The position numbers were made by a program, and so were the translations under genes. From a virus: a stretch of DNA of 64,000 bases. The notes under the pieces were generated by a model. That model saw only the letters and a list, made by a program, of their open reading frames with translations, did no database searches and was not told where the DNA came from. Positions within the stretch are counted from its first letter, which is position 1. The number at the start of each line of letters is the position of its first letter. This document shows, piece after piece, positions 17,781 to 26,182 of the stretch. The stretch lies in the IMG/VR virus record IMGVR_UViG_3300027857_000001, positions 1 through 64,000 of that record; one strand, 5' to 3'.

Positions 17781-18611
17781 ATGACACGGCGCGACCCTGA
17801 CACCGACCCGCGTGCGTTCCTGGGCGGCGAGCTTCGGCGCGGCCGGATGGCTGCTGGTTTCTCCAGCCAGGAGGCGCTGGCCGCCAAGCTCGGGTTCGAC
17901 AGGACCGTTGTCACGAAAGCGGAGACAGGGAAGCGCCCGCCCACGGCGGACGTGCTGGTGGCGTGGTGCGTGGCGTGCCGTATGGACGAGGAACTATTCA
18001 CGCGGCTGGCCAGGCTGGCGCGTGCCAGTGACGGGCCGGTACCGACGTGGTTCGAGGACTGGCTTGAGGCTGAGGGTGAAGCTCAGTCCCTCCGGATCTG
18101 GTCCCCGACCCTGATACCGGGACTGCTCCAGACAGCGGACTACGCCCGTGCGCTGTTCCTGGCCGCGCAGTCCGACACCAGCGATGACCTGATAGACGGG
18201 CTCGTCACGGCGCGGCTGGAACGGCGGGCGATCCTGGACCGCGCCGGCCCGCCTGATGTGGTGGTGGTCCTGGACGAGGTGGTCCTGCACCGGCTGATCG
18301 GCACGCACGAGATCATGCGGGACGCGCTGGTGCAGGTCGCGGAACTGTCCCGCCGGCCGAACGTCGTTGTGCAGGTGATCCCCGCATCTAACGGCGCTAA
18401 CGCGGGCCTCGGCGGCGCGTTCGACATCGCGGCGGCGGACGGCATGCCGGACACGCTGCGGATGGAAGGCGTGGAAGACCAGACGATAGAGAAGCGCTCC
18501 CTGGTGCGCAAGGCGGCGGTAGCGTTCGACCGGGTGCGCGGGGACGCGATGTCACGGGGACAATCGAGAGACCTGATTCTGAAGGTGGCAGAGGAAATAT
18601 GGAAGCCATAG
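17781..18611 (+). CDS. XRE-family regulator with DUF5753 domain (copy 1)
   Basis: 276 aa from ATG 17781 with GGAGG upstream. HTH at residues about 15-65 (LRRGRMAAGFSSQEALAAKL, FDRTVVTKAETGKRPPT). The remainder is the DUF5753 ligand-sensing domain: IWSPTLIPGLLQTADYARAL and VVLDEVVLHRLIG are its signatures. The stop overlaps the DUF397 gene by 13 nt. XRE-DUF5753/DUF397 pairs are known from streptomycetes as BldB/AbaA-like regulatory pairs, with some acting as toxin-antitoxin-like systems. Confidence 0.88.
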   Translation: MTRRDPDTDPRAFLGGELRRGRMAAGFSSQEALAAKLGFDRTVVTKAETGKRPPTADVLVAWCVACRMDEELFTRLARLARASDGPVPTWFEDWLEAEGEAQSLRIWSPTLIPGLLQTADYARALFLAAQSDTSDDLIDGLVTARLERRAILDRAGPPDVVVVLDEVVLHRLIGTHEIMRDALVQVAELSRRPNVVVQVIPASNGANAGLGGAFDIAAADGMPDTLRMEGVEDQTIEKRSLVRKAAVAFDRVRGDAMSRGQSRDLILKVAEEIWKP

Positions 18612-18808
18612 ACCACGGCTGGCGCAAGGCCAGCTACTCAGGGAACGGCGGAGGCAACTGCGTCGAAGTGGGGCAGGACGCGGACGGGACGATCCTGGTC
18701 CGCGACACCAAGGACAGCGGCACCGGGCGAGTGCACCGCATCTCATCGGCTGACTGGCGCACGTTCCTGGCACGTGTGCGCTGCGGCGATCCCGGCACGC
18801 ATGGTTAG
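18599..18808 (+). CDS. DUF397 protein (copy 1)
   Basis: 69 aa: GWRKASYSGNGGGNCVEVG and ILVRDTKDSG are the family hallmark, then a Trp-containing C-terminal helix (WRTFLARVR). Overlaps the XRE gene. DUF397 proteins are small partners of XRE-DUF5753 regulators. Confidence 0.9.
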   Translation: MEAIDHGWRKASYSGNGGGNCVEVGQDADGTILVRDTKDSGTGRVHRISSADWRTFLARVRCGDPGTHG

Positions 18809-18971
18809 GGCTGTTATCGCATCGGATGAACCTCGTTATCCGCTCTCTCTGGTTTTAGCCCAGTGCGGGTGATTACTGTACCCTCATGGCACCAGGATCG
18901 TCACTTGGAATGCTGCGGCTGACGAGGCTTACGTTCTGTGCGCATCCAGTTGCTGGGCCGGGAGCATCGTG

Positions 18972-19484
18972 ATGACACTCCCAGCTTGGACGGAAGTGGG
19001 TTTACTACCTGCTGGCGCGCACCGGTCAGACATGCCTGGCATTTATGACCGCTTCGTGCTTGATGCCCCGCATCGGGATCACCGGGAACTGCTGTTCAGC
19101 GCGTTGACAACACATCTCCGGCTAATGCAAAGGATCATTCCTGCTGGCGTAGCTTGGATAGATGGAAGCTTCGCCACGTGCAGAGAGGAACCACCGGAGG
19201 ATGTGGACGTGGTGGTCCTGCCGATGGACTGGGCTGCGGTCAGGTCGCTGCCTGATGTGGCGCGCATGAACCTTCATGCGCTCCTGACCCTCAAGGAGGT
19301 CTCCATCGCGCACCCGGAAGACCTCTGGTTCTCCAGGTTGCAGCCCATAGGCGGCCTGGTAGACGCCTACCTGTGCGCACCTGGCCAGGAGGCGACATGG
19401 CAGGAGACGTGGTCGCGGGTAGTCGATGCTAAGGGTGTGGTCATCGATGGCCAGGTCAAAGGCTTTGCGGAGGTGACGTGGTGA
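18972..19484 (+). CDS. Nucleotidyltransferase-like protein (DUF6932-like)
   Basis: 170 aa. WIDGSFATCREEPPEDVDVV at residues 62-81 is the NTase fold signature: GSF followed by a D-x-D pair (residues 77 and 79). Preceded by GGGAG and ATG 18972, with a TACCCT -10 about 100 bp upstream. Its stop overlaps the next gene (GTGA), so the two form an operon. Such short NTases in mobile DNA are often toxins of paired systems or enzymes modifying a partner; the substrate is not predictable. Confidence 0.7.
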   Translation: MTLPAWTEVGLLPAGAHRSDMPGIYDRFVLDAPHRDHRELLFSALTTHLRLMQRIIPAGVAWIDGSFATCREEPPEDVDVVVLPMDWAAVRSLPDVARMNLHALLTLKEVSIAHPEDLWFSRLQPIGGLVDAYLCAPGQEATWQETWSRVVDAKGVVIDGQVKGFAEVTW

Positions 19485-20359
19485 CCAAGAGCTTCAGCGA
19501 GGCCCGGCAGGAGATCACGGGCGACTCGTGGCTGGACAAGCTGGCCCGCGCGTCGCTGCTGGCTGCGGAGGCGAAGTTTTCCGGCCGTGAGATTCCGCTA
19601 CTCCGGGTTGTCGTCTCCGGGGTGCGCACTATCGATGCTTACGACTCGTCGCAGGTCACAAAGGCTGTCCAGGACGCGACTGCGAAACTCGGCCACACAA
19701 TCAGCTTCCCTAACGCGGACAGGTCCAGCGCACTCGCCGCCGACCGCGAACGGGCACGATTGATCCAGCGAGGCCAGACCGGCAACGTGATCATCTTCGG
19801 GTTCCCTGAGCCCAGGACCCACGAGGACATCCTTGGTCTCACCGTTGAGACGCTTGCGGAACGGGCAGTCCGGGAACTTGTCAGTGTGCTCCCAGGATCG
19901 ACGGATGACGATGCCTCGCTCGACGCAGTGCTGGCTCAGCGCCTGACCGTCCGTAATGCAGTCAACGACATCGCGCGCGCGGTGCCGCAAAGTGCGGCCG
20001 GCCTCGGATTTCACATGGCCTCGGCTGACGGCGAAGAGATCGACTCGGTTCTCTCACAGGAGCAAGCGACGGTTCTCAAGAGCAGCCTCGGTGAATCGCG
20101 GGTTGACCGCCGCACGGTGACGGTTGCCGGCCGTCTGGACGGGGTTCGCACAAAGCGCCGCATCTTCTACCTCGAACCGGATTCAGGCCCAGAAATTCAT
20201 GGCGCTATAGAACTGGAGCTGATGGAGACGGTTAGGGCCAGTCTCGATCAGCGCATTATTGCCACGCTTGAGGAAGAGCGCACGCGGACCCTCGCTGGTC
20301 GGCAGAGTGGCCGCCTGTTCCGCCTTGTCAGGATCGAGTCGGCCCCAGGAATTTTCTAA
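19481..20359 (+). CDS. Partner protein of the NTase gene, function unknown
   Basis: 292 aa from a GTG in a GTGA overlap with the NTase gene. Mixed alpha/beta composition; VVVSGVRTIDAYDSS, GNVIIFGFPEPRTHEDI and RRIFYLEPDSGPEIHG are its most distinctive parts. No membrane segment or signal peptide. The final codons overlap the hairpin GGAATTT...AAATTCC (20347-20373). The IS begins 36 nt after the stop, so downstream members of the operon may have been displaced. Confidence 0.65.
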   Translation: MTKSFSEARQEITGDSWLDKLARASLLAAEAKFSGREIPLLRVVVSGVRTIDAYDSSQVTKAVQDATAKLGHTISFPNADRSSALAADRERARLIQRGQTGNVIIFGFPEPRTHEDILGLTVETLAERAVRELVSVLPGSTDDDASLDAVLAQRLTVRNAVNDIARAVPQSAAGLGFHMASADGEEIDSVLSQEQATVLKSSLGESRVDRRTVTVAGRLDGVRTKRRIFYLEPDSGPEIHGAIELELMETVRASLDQRIIATLEEERTRTLAGRQSGRLFRLVRIESAPGIF

Positions 20360-20394
20360 GCAGTGGAAATTCCGGGGCGTCTGTGCATCCTTTT

Positions 20395-21700
20395 TGTCAG
20401 ACCCTGCCGCTATTATCGGAGTGAGAAGAAAAGGAAATAGCAAGCGGCCCCCGCGACGCGCCAACGTCCGAGGGCCTGGACCAAGGAGCGCAACTCCATG
20501 GCCACTCCGACCATAGCACGCGACGCGTCGCACGTCGCCGCTCTGCTCGACAGCCCTGAGATCGCCGCGCTGATCGGTGAGCTTGAGGCGACCCGGTGGA
20601 CCGGCCGTCCCGGCTACCCGCTCCGCTCCCTGCTCGGCCTGGTCCTGGTCAAGAGCGTGTACTGTATCCCGACGTGGACCCGGGCCGTGTCCCTGGTCCG
20701 TGACCATGCCGCGCTGCGGGACGTGCTCGGCGCTGCCCCGTCCACGGACGCGTGCTACAGGTTCGCCCGCAAGCTCCGCAAGCACAGCGCAATGCTGGCG
20801 GAATGCACCACGCGGATTCTCGGGGAACTGCATTCCCTGCACCCGGATATGGGCAGCACCGTTGCTATTGACGGCTCGGATCTTCCCGCTTACGCGAACG
20901 GGCAGAAATACGTTTCCCGTGGCGGGAAACTTCGGGAGCGGTTCTCGGACCCGGATGCGTCATGGGGTCACCGCTCATCCATTTCCACCCGATCGGGCGG
21001 CGGGTACTATGGCTATAAAATTCACGCGGCCGTTGACGTCGCGACCGGGCTGCCGCTGGCGTGGGAGGTCCGGACTGCGAAGGACTCAGAGATACCACTC
21101 GTGCCGGACCTGCTGGACGCCGTGACCGCGCTCGGGTTCACGCCGGGTGTCGCCGTGCTCGATCGCGGGTACGACTCGCAGGCTGTCTATGAGGAGATCG
21201 AGTCGCGGGACATCCGCCCCGTCATCCCGCTGCGTGAAACCAAGGCCGTCAAGGACGGCCAGCACCTTCCCCCGTCCTGCGACCACGGCACATGGACATT
21301 CGCTGGGTCCGACACCAGGCGGGGAGCGTCGAAGTGGCGGTGCCCGACCGGCGAGTGTAAGCCGGCGTCGGTCTGGCTCAAGGCTGACCGGCTCCACACT
21401 CTCATCCCGCGCACCACCCCACGGTGGAAGGCGTACTACCACAAGCGGTGCGCCGTCGAGCGGGAGTTCGGCGTCCTCAAGCACCAGTGGGCACTGCTGC
21501 CGCTCCGCGTCCGGGGACTCGCGAAAGTCCGCCTCCACGTGAACCTGACCATCCTCGCCCAGCTCGCCGCCGCGCTCCTCAAAGCCCGGACCTAGAACCT
21601 GCCCGTCCCGCACCCCGCCGCGAGCGGGACCACCGGCATGCCCGGACACGGGAAACCCGCCTCACACGCAATTGCGCGGCCGCACGGCACCCGCTAACTG
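20395..21700 (+). mobile_element. Insertion sequence, IS4/IS5-superfamily, copy 1
   Basis: The left end is placed at TGTCAGACCC (20395-20404), which recurs at the matching place, inverted, in copy 2 (24480-24489). The upstream region shares an AAGGAAAT-type stretch and a GGGCCTGGACCA block with copy 2. The right end is approximate, near GGACAAAA (about 21700), also shared with copy 2. No target-site duplication could be confirmed by eye. Copy 2 lies at 23.2-24.5 kb in the opposite direction. Confidence 0.6.
20498..21595 (+). CDS. DDE transposase (IS4/IS5 superfamily, DDE_Tnp_1), copy 1
   Basis: 365 aa. Candidate catalytic residues: D125 in VAIDGSDLPAYANGQ, D222 in AVLDRGYDS, E321 in CAVEREFG. 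CxxxxxxC and WRCPTGEC near residue 280 suggest a zinc-binding insert. By eye roughly three quarters identical to the transposase at 23.3-24.4 kb, with full length kept in both, so both may be active. Confidence 0.88.
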   Translation: MATPTIARDASHVAALLDSPEIAALIGELEATRWTGRPGYPLRSLLGLVLVKSVYCIPTWTRAVSLVRDHAALRDVLGAAPSTDACYRFARKLRKHSAMLAECTTRILGELHSLHPDMGSTVAIDGSDLPAYANGQKYVSRGGKLRERFSDPDASWGHRSSISTRSGGGYYGYKIHAAVDVATGLPLAWEVRTAKDSEIPLVPDLLDAVTALGFTPGVAVLDRGYDSQAVYEEIESRDIRPVIPLRETKAVKDGQHLPPSCDHGTWTFAGSDTRRGASKWRCPTGECKPASVWLKADRLHTLIPRTTPRWKAYYHKRCAVEREFGVLKHQWALLPLRVRGLAKVRLHVNLTILAQLAAALLKART

Positions 21701-21719
21701 GACACAGAGGACAAAAGTC

Positions 21720-23077
21720 CAGGTCAGTCCGCCATCCCGCTCGATGTCAGGTCGCTCAGCACCGGGTTTCGCCGGTCCTATCGCCGATCCCTCCTAGCGC
21801 GGCTCAGTAAAGGCAGTGAAATATGAGTGTGCTAGTATCTCAGCGTGAGCAGCCGGGTGGTGAAGCGGGCGTACAAGTACCGCTTCTACCCGACCCCGGA
21901 GCAGGCGGAGCTGCTGAACCGGACGTTCGGGTCGGTGCGGTACGTGTACAACCGGGCGCTCGCGGAACGGTCCCGGGCGTGGACACAGGACCAGAAGCGG
22001 GTCACGTTCGCGGAAACCTGCCGGATGCTCACCCAGTGGAAAGCGGACCCGGAGACATCCTGGCTGTACGAGGTATCCAACGTCGCGCTCCAGCAGGGGC
22101 TCCAGCATCTCCAGCAGGCATACCTGAACTTCTGGGGCAAACGCTCCGGGTACCCGACGTTCAAATCGAAACGGAAGTCGCGGGCATCAGCGACGTTCAC
22201 AACCTCGGGGTTCCGCTACCGGGACGGGCAGATCACGCTGGCGAAGATGGATGTCCCGCTGGATATCCGCTGGTCCCGCCCGCCGCCCGAATGCGCGGAG
22301 CCGTCCACGGTGACGGTCAGCCGGGACGCGGCCGGACGGTGGCATGTCTCGATCCTGGTCGAGGAGACGATCGAGCCGCTTCCCCCGGCGCCAGCATCGG
22401 CGGTTGGGGTCGATGCCGGGATAACGTCGCTGGTGACCCTGTCGACCGGGGAGAAGATCACCAACCCGAAGTGCGAGAAACGGGACCGCGCCCGGCTGGC
22501 GAAGGCGCAGCGGAACCTGGCCCGCAAGCAGAAAGGCTCCCGCAACCGGGCCAGAGCGCGCGTCAAGGTCGCCCGCGTGTATGCCCGGATCACCGACCGC
22601 AGGACCGATTTCCTGCACAAGTTGTCCACGAGGATCATCCGCGAGAACCAAACGGTGATCATCGAAGACCTGACCGTCCGCAACATGCTCAGGAACCATT
22701 CCCTGGCCCGCGCGATCTCCGATGCGTCCTGGTCGGAGTTCCGCAGGCAGCTGGAATACAAGGCGGACTGGTACGGCCGCACCGTCATCGCGGTCGACAG
22801 GTTCTACCCGTCGAGCAGGACATGCTCTGCGTGCGGCCGCCTGGCCGCGTCGATGCCGCTGAACGTCCGGGAATGGGCGTGCCCCGCGTGCGGCACAGTC
22901 CACGACCGGGATATCAACGCCGCGAGGAACATACGAGCTGCCGGGCTGGCAGTGCTTGCCTGCGGAGATGGCGTAAGACCTGCCCGCACGTAGTGCTGGT
23001 AGGCGACCGTCCGTGAAACAGGAACCCCGGCCCGTGAGGGCCGAGAATCCCCTCCCTGAAGGAAGGGGAGAAGTCAA
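21720..23077 (+). mobile_element. IS200/IS605-type element carrying tnpB only
   Basis: Boundaries approximate. The right end carries a hairpin CCCCTCC-CTGA-AGGAAGGGG (23049-23068) followed by AGAAGTCAAG, the usual right-end shape of these elements. The transcript across tnpB into this end would supply the guide RNA (omega RNA) of known TnpB systems. No tnpA is present, so it would need help in trans to move. The element lies between the two inverted DDE insertion sequences. Confidence 0.65.
21845..22993 (+). CDS. tnpB: TnpB RNA-guided nuclease, intact
   Basis: 382 aa, GTG start. N-terminal AYKYRFYPTPEQAELL is the TnpB beta-barrel start. RuvC residues are all present: D190 (VGVDAGI), E274 (VIIEDLTVRNML), and the DRD at 354-356 (HDRDINAARNI). 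Zinc site C327/C330 and C346/C349. Length is that of compact active TnpBs. Known members are RNA-guided nucleases that maintain their transposon; guide RNA comes from the right end. Confidence 0.9.
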   Translation: MSSRVVKRAYKYRFYPTPEQAELLNRTFGSVRYVYNRALAERSRAWTQDQKRVTFAETCRMLTQWKADPETSWLYEVSNVALQQGLQHLQQAYLNFWGKRSGYPTFKSKRKSRASATFTTSGFRYRDGQITLAKMDVPLDIRWSRPPPECAEPSTVTVSRDAAGRWHVSILVEETIEPLPPAPASAVGVDAGITSLVTLSTGEKITNPKCEKRDRARLAKAQRNLARKQKGSRNRARARVKVARVYARITDRRTDFLHKLSTRIIRENQTVIIEDLTVRNMLRNHSLARAISDASWSEFRRQLEYKADWYGRTVIAVDRFYPSSRTCSACGRLAASMPLNVREWACPACGTVHDRDINAARNIRAAGLAVLACGDGVRPART

Positions 23078-23159
23078 GCTAGGAGGGAACCCCGAAACGA
23101 GCCGCGAAACTCAGCGCGGCGCGGGTTCCGGGTTCCGGAGTTAGCGTCCGGCCTGCGGT

Positions 23160-24489
23160 TTTGTCCTGTCTGTCCGGTAGTGCGTGTCCGCGCGGGACCG
23201 GGCGCGATCTCATGGCCGCAATTCTCGTGTCCGGGCATGCCTGCGACCCCGCCAGCAGCGGGGTAATAGGCAGGGCTGCCTATGTCCGGGCGATGAGCAG
23301 CGCGGATGCGAGCTGGGCGAAGATGGTCAGGTCCACGTGGAGCCGGACGCGGTAGATGCGCCGGACCCGCAGCGGCAGCGCGCCCCACTCGTTCTTGAGC
23401 CGGCCGAATTCCCGCTCCACCGCGCCGCGCTGGTGATACAGGCTTTTCCATCGGGGCGTGCTGCGCGGGATCAGGGTGTGCAGCCGGTCCGCTTTCAGCC
23501 ACGTGGACGCGGGCGTGCACTCACCGGACGGGCAGCGCCACTTGGACGCTCCCCGCCTGGTGTCGGACCCGGCGAACGTCCACGTACCGTGCTCGCACGA
23601 CGGCGGCAGGTGCTTGCCGGCCTTGACGGCGGGTGTCTGCCGCACTGGGATCACCGGCCGGATGTCCCGCTCTTCCAGCAGCGTGTACAGCGCCTGAGTG
23701 TCATAGCCACGGTCAAGGACCGCGATCGACGGGGCGAACCCGCGCCCGTTCGCGGCGTCGAGCAGCACCGGCACCGTGGGTATCTCGCTGTCTTTCGCGG
23801 TCTGCACCTGCCACGCCACCGGCAGCCCGGTCACGATGTCCACGCACGCGTGAACCTTATAGCCGTAATACCCGCCGCCGCTGCGCGTGGAAATGGACGA
23901 GCGGTGACCCCATGTCGCGTCCGGGTCGGAGAACTTCTCGCGCAGTTTCCCGCCGCGTGACACGTATTTCTGCCCGTTCGCGTAGGCGGGAAGGTCGGAC
24001 CCGTCAATAGCGACCGCGCTGCCCATTTCCGGGTTGAGGGAATGCAGTTCCGCCAGCACCTTCTCAATGCACGACGTGAGCATGTCCCCATGGGTCCGCA
24101 GCTTGACCGTGAACCTGTAGCACGCGTCCGTGGACGGGGCCGCACCCAGCACGTCCCGCAGCCCGGCGTGGTCAGCGACCAGCGCGACCGTCCGCGTCCA
24201 CGTGGGCAGGCAGTACACGGACTTGACCAGCGTGATGCCGACCATGGCACGCACCGGGTAGCCGGGCCGGCCCGTCCACCGGGTCGCCTCAAGCTGGGCG
24301 ATGAGCCCGGTGATCTCCGGGCTGTCCAGCAGCGCGGCAACCTGTGCGGCATCGCGCGGGAGTGATACGGTCGAAGCGGCCATGGAGTTGCATCTCCTGG
24401 TCCAGGCCCCCGGAGTGTTACCAGCACTCGCGGGGGTCGCCCTTTATTTCCTTTTCCCTTCTCTTCGACTATATCGCTTGGGTCTGACA
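23160..24489 (-). mobile_element. Insertion sequence, IS4/IS5-superfamily, copy 2
   Basis: Inverted relative to copy 1. The outer end is placed at GGGTCTGACA (24480-24489), complementary to the copy 1 left end. The inner end lies near the TTTTGTCC at about 23160. An upstream GGCCTGGACCAGGAG block before the start codon matches copy 1. Together the two copies bracket the TnpB element. Confidence 0.6.
23280..24383 (-). CDS. DDE transposase (IS4/IS5 superfamily), copy 2
   Basis: 367 aa, full length. Shares the blocks VAIDGSDLPAYANGQ, AVLDRGYDTQ and GAVEREFG carrying the three acidic residues, and the RCPSGEC zinc-like motif, with copy 1, while differing in many surface positions. It is a related element rather than a recent duplicate. 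Confidence 0.88.
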   Translation of the reverse strand: MAASTVSLPRDAAQVAALLDSPEITGLIAQLEATRWTGRPGYPVRAMVGITLVKSVYCLPTWTRTVALVADHAGLRDVLGAAPSTDACYRFTVKLRTHGDMLTSCIEKVLAELHSLNPEMGSAVAIDGSDLPAYANGQKYVSRGGKLREKFSDPDATWGHRSSISTRSGGGYYGYKVHACVDIVTGLPVAWQVQTAKDSEIPTVPVLLDAANGRGFAPSIAVLDRGYDTQALYTLLEERDIRPVIPVRQTPAVKAGKHLPPSCEHGTWTFAGSDTRRGASKWRCPSGECTPASTWLKADRLHTLIPRSTPRWKSLYHQRGAVEREFGRLKNEWGALPLRVRRIYRVRLHVDLTIFAQLASALLIART

Positions 24490-24670
24490 TTTTCAGGGGT
24501 CCTGAAAGCCGCCATCGGCAGGAATTGTTGCTTTTCTAATATGGGCGAACTCGCGGGTTAATCCGGCCGCGCGCCTGCCGCGACGATGCTGAGAAGCCGG
24601 TGTGGCGTGGACGATTGGCCACGCCTGGCTATACTCTCAAGCAGCGCCTCAAGTAGCGCAGGCTGAATCG

Positions 24671-24744
24671 TGCCCCAGGCAGGGTTCCAACCTGCGACTG
24701 TCGGCTTAGCAGGCCGGCGCTCTATGCGACTGAGCTACTGGGGC
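24671..24744 (-). tRNA. tRNA-like gene with GCU anticodon and class I (short) variable loop
   Basis: The minus strand folds as a full cloverleaf: acceptor GCCCCAG/CTGGGGC, D stem GCTC/GAGC, anticodon arm CGGC-CTGCTAA-GCCG with GCT at 34-36, variable loop CAGTC, and T arm GCAGG-TTGGAAC-CCTGC; discriminator A; CCA not encoded. GCU reads serine AGC/AGU codons, but bacterial tRNA-Ser has a long variable arm and this one does not. G19 is C and C56 is G, so the usual 19-56 tertiary pair is swapped. It may be charged with another amino acid or not function in translation. Confidence 0.8.
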
Positions 24745-24748
24745 TGGA

Positions 24749-24832
24749 GGCTGCGGAGCCACTGGTATGGCCCCGCAGCCAGAGTTAGCCCCGGGAGGGC
24801 TGGGTGTCTGAGCCCGTCGGTCCTCCCGGGGC
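24749..24832. repeat. Two tandem hairpins beside the tRNA 5' end
   Basis: GGCTGCGG/CCGCAGCC (24749-24756 with 24773-24780) lies five bases from the tRNA start. GCCCCGGGAGG/CCTCCCGGGGC (24788-24798 with 24822-24832) follows. No gene ends here on either strand, so a simple terminator role is unclear. Apart from these, 24833-25049 holds only the leader of the next gene. Confidence 0.55.
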
Positions 24833-25049
24833 GGCTTCTCTCATAGGCATTCGCTCCCAACTCAGGAAGTAAGCCGCGCTCCCACCGGAGCTTAGCGCAC
24901 TGAAGGCGTGCGTGGGGCGCGGTGATGGGCTTGCCGCCTCGCGTGTCCCTCCGGGCGGATCGGTGTAGGCGCGCATGTCCCTCGGCGAGTTGCTGAATCG
25001 GTCCGGTGTTCCCGCTAAGATGCTCTTGGCGACACTTGGAGGAACGGCC

Positions 25050-25901
25050 ATGCCGAGCGCAAGGGGACACGTGAAGGACGGGAAGAGCCCGACGGCCTTT
25101 CCGATCATCCCGCTCAAGGACGTAGTGGAAATGGCGTGCCTGATTGGCCGACGGGGCGGCAGGTGCCGATTTGATGAGCTTGCCAGCTCACTGGACCAGG
25201 TCAGGACCAGCGGCGCGTTCCGGGGGCGGACGGCCGCCGGCCGTATGTTCGGTGCAACAGAGACTGTCGGCAGTGAGCTGGTCCTTACCGACATCGGACG
25301 GCGCATGGCCGCGTCGCCCTCGGACGTGGACATGCTGGCGGAAGCCTTCCTGAGCGTGGAGCTATACGGGAAACTGTTCGACCGGTACGCCGCCGACGGC
25401 GGGAAGCTGCCTGCTGTAGACGTCATCGACGTGGACATCGAGCGTCTCGGAGTACCCGAGCACCGGGCGACCAGGGCGCGTCAGGTCTTCATCCGGAGCG
25501 CAGAGACCGCCGGATTCTTCCGCTCGGGTCGCGACCGGCTCATCCGCCCCAACGGAGGTAGCATCGCAGTCGGGCGTAGTGCCGTGCCCGAGCGCAAGGA
25601 GCCTGCGGAAGTGTTTCATCCAGAAGCAGAAGTGGTGCTTGCGATGCCAACGCCGGCACCGCCGTCGCACTCACTACCGCCGTCGCACTCACTACCGCCG
25701 TTGATGCAGGCGCTGGTGGACAGACTGCCGGCTGAGGGCGAGCGGTACACACCTCAGCAGCGCGAGCACTGGCTTGAGACAGCGAAGAACGTCCTCGACC
25801 TTGTCTACGTGGATGATGCACCCGCGCCGCCGTCTGCCAGCCCGAACGGGCACACAGGCTCGTACCCGGAACCGGTGATTCAACCCGAAACGCGGGCATG
25901 A
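25050..25901 (+). CDS. DUF5343-like protein
   Basis: 283 aa from ATG 25050, seven bases after GGAGG; a TAAGAT -10 lies about 30 bp upstream. Residues about 10-150 (FPIIPLKDVVEMACLIG, GATETVGSELVLTDIGRRM, EAFLSVELYGKLFDRY and RQVFIRSAETAGFF) follow the winged-helix-like DUF5343 pattern. A Pro/Ser linker with an in-frame tandem repeat (SHSLPP, 12-bp units near 25666-25700) precedes a short C-terminal helix. Function unknown; often found in mobile or defence islands. Confidence 0.6.
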   Translation: MPSARGHVKDGKSPTAFPIIPLKDVVEMACLIGRRGGRCRFDELASSLDQVRTSGAFRGRTAAGRMFGATETVGSELVLTDIGRRMAASPSDVDMLAEAFLSVELYGKLFDRYAADGGKLPAVDVIDVDIERLGVPEHRATRARQVFIRSAETAGFFRSGRDRLIRPNGGSIAVGRSAVPERKEPAEVFHPEAEVVLAMPTPAPPSHSLPPSHSLPPLMQALVDRLPAEGERYTPQQREHWLETAKNVLDLVYVDDAPAPPSASPNGHTGSYPEPVIQPETRA

Positions 25902-26182
25902 CCAAGGGGCACCCCCGGCACGGGAATGCCCCCGTATGCGCGTCCCTGAGTTCGTCGGCCTAACGGCAGGCGTCCGGACTCGTCGAGGCCGAACCCGCCG
26001 CTGCGCACCCTGGCGATGAACGCCTGCCACTCGGCCTGGGCGCAGCGGTGGACCGGCCCACTGCCGTGCTGCTTGGTGTCGCGGACCAGGATCGTCCCGT
26101 CGGCGTCCTGCCCGATTTCGACGCAGTTGCCGCCGCCGTTCCCTGAGTAGCTGGACTTCCTCCAGCCGTTCACGTTTTCCAT
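25880..26182 (-). CDS. DUF397 protein (copy 2), C-terminally extended
   Basis: 100 aa. GWRKSSYSGNGGGNCVEIG and ILVRDTKQHG match DUF397. The usual end is near residue 65; a further 35 residues (GLDESGRLPLGRRTQ onwards) are read through and overlap the convergent neighbour by 22 nt, so the native stop may have been lost. Overlaps the XRE gene upstream by 13 nt, as in copy 1. Confidence 0.82.
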   Translation of the reverse strand: MENVNGWRKSSYSGNGGGNCVEIGQDADGTILVRDTKQHGSGPVHRCAQAEWQAFIARVRSGGFGLDESGRLPLGRRTQGRAYGGIPVPGVPLGHARVSG

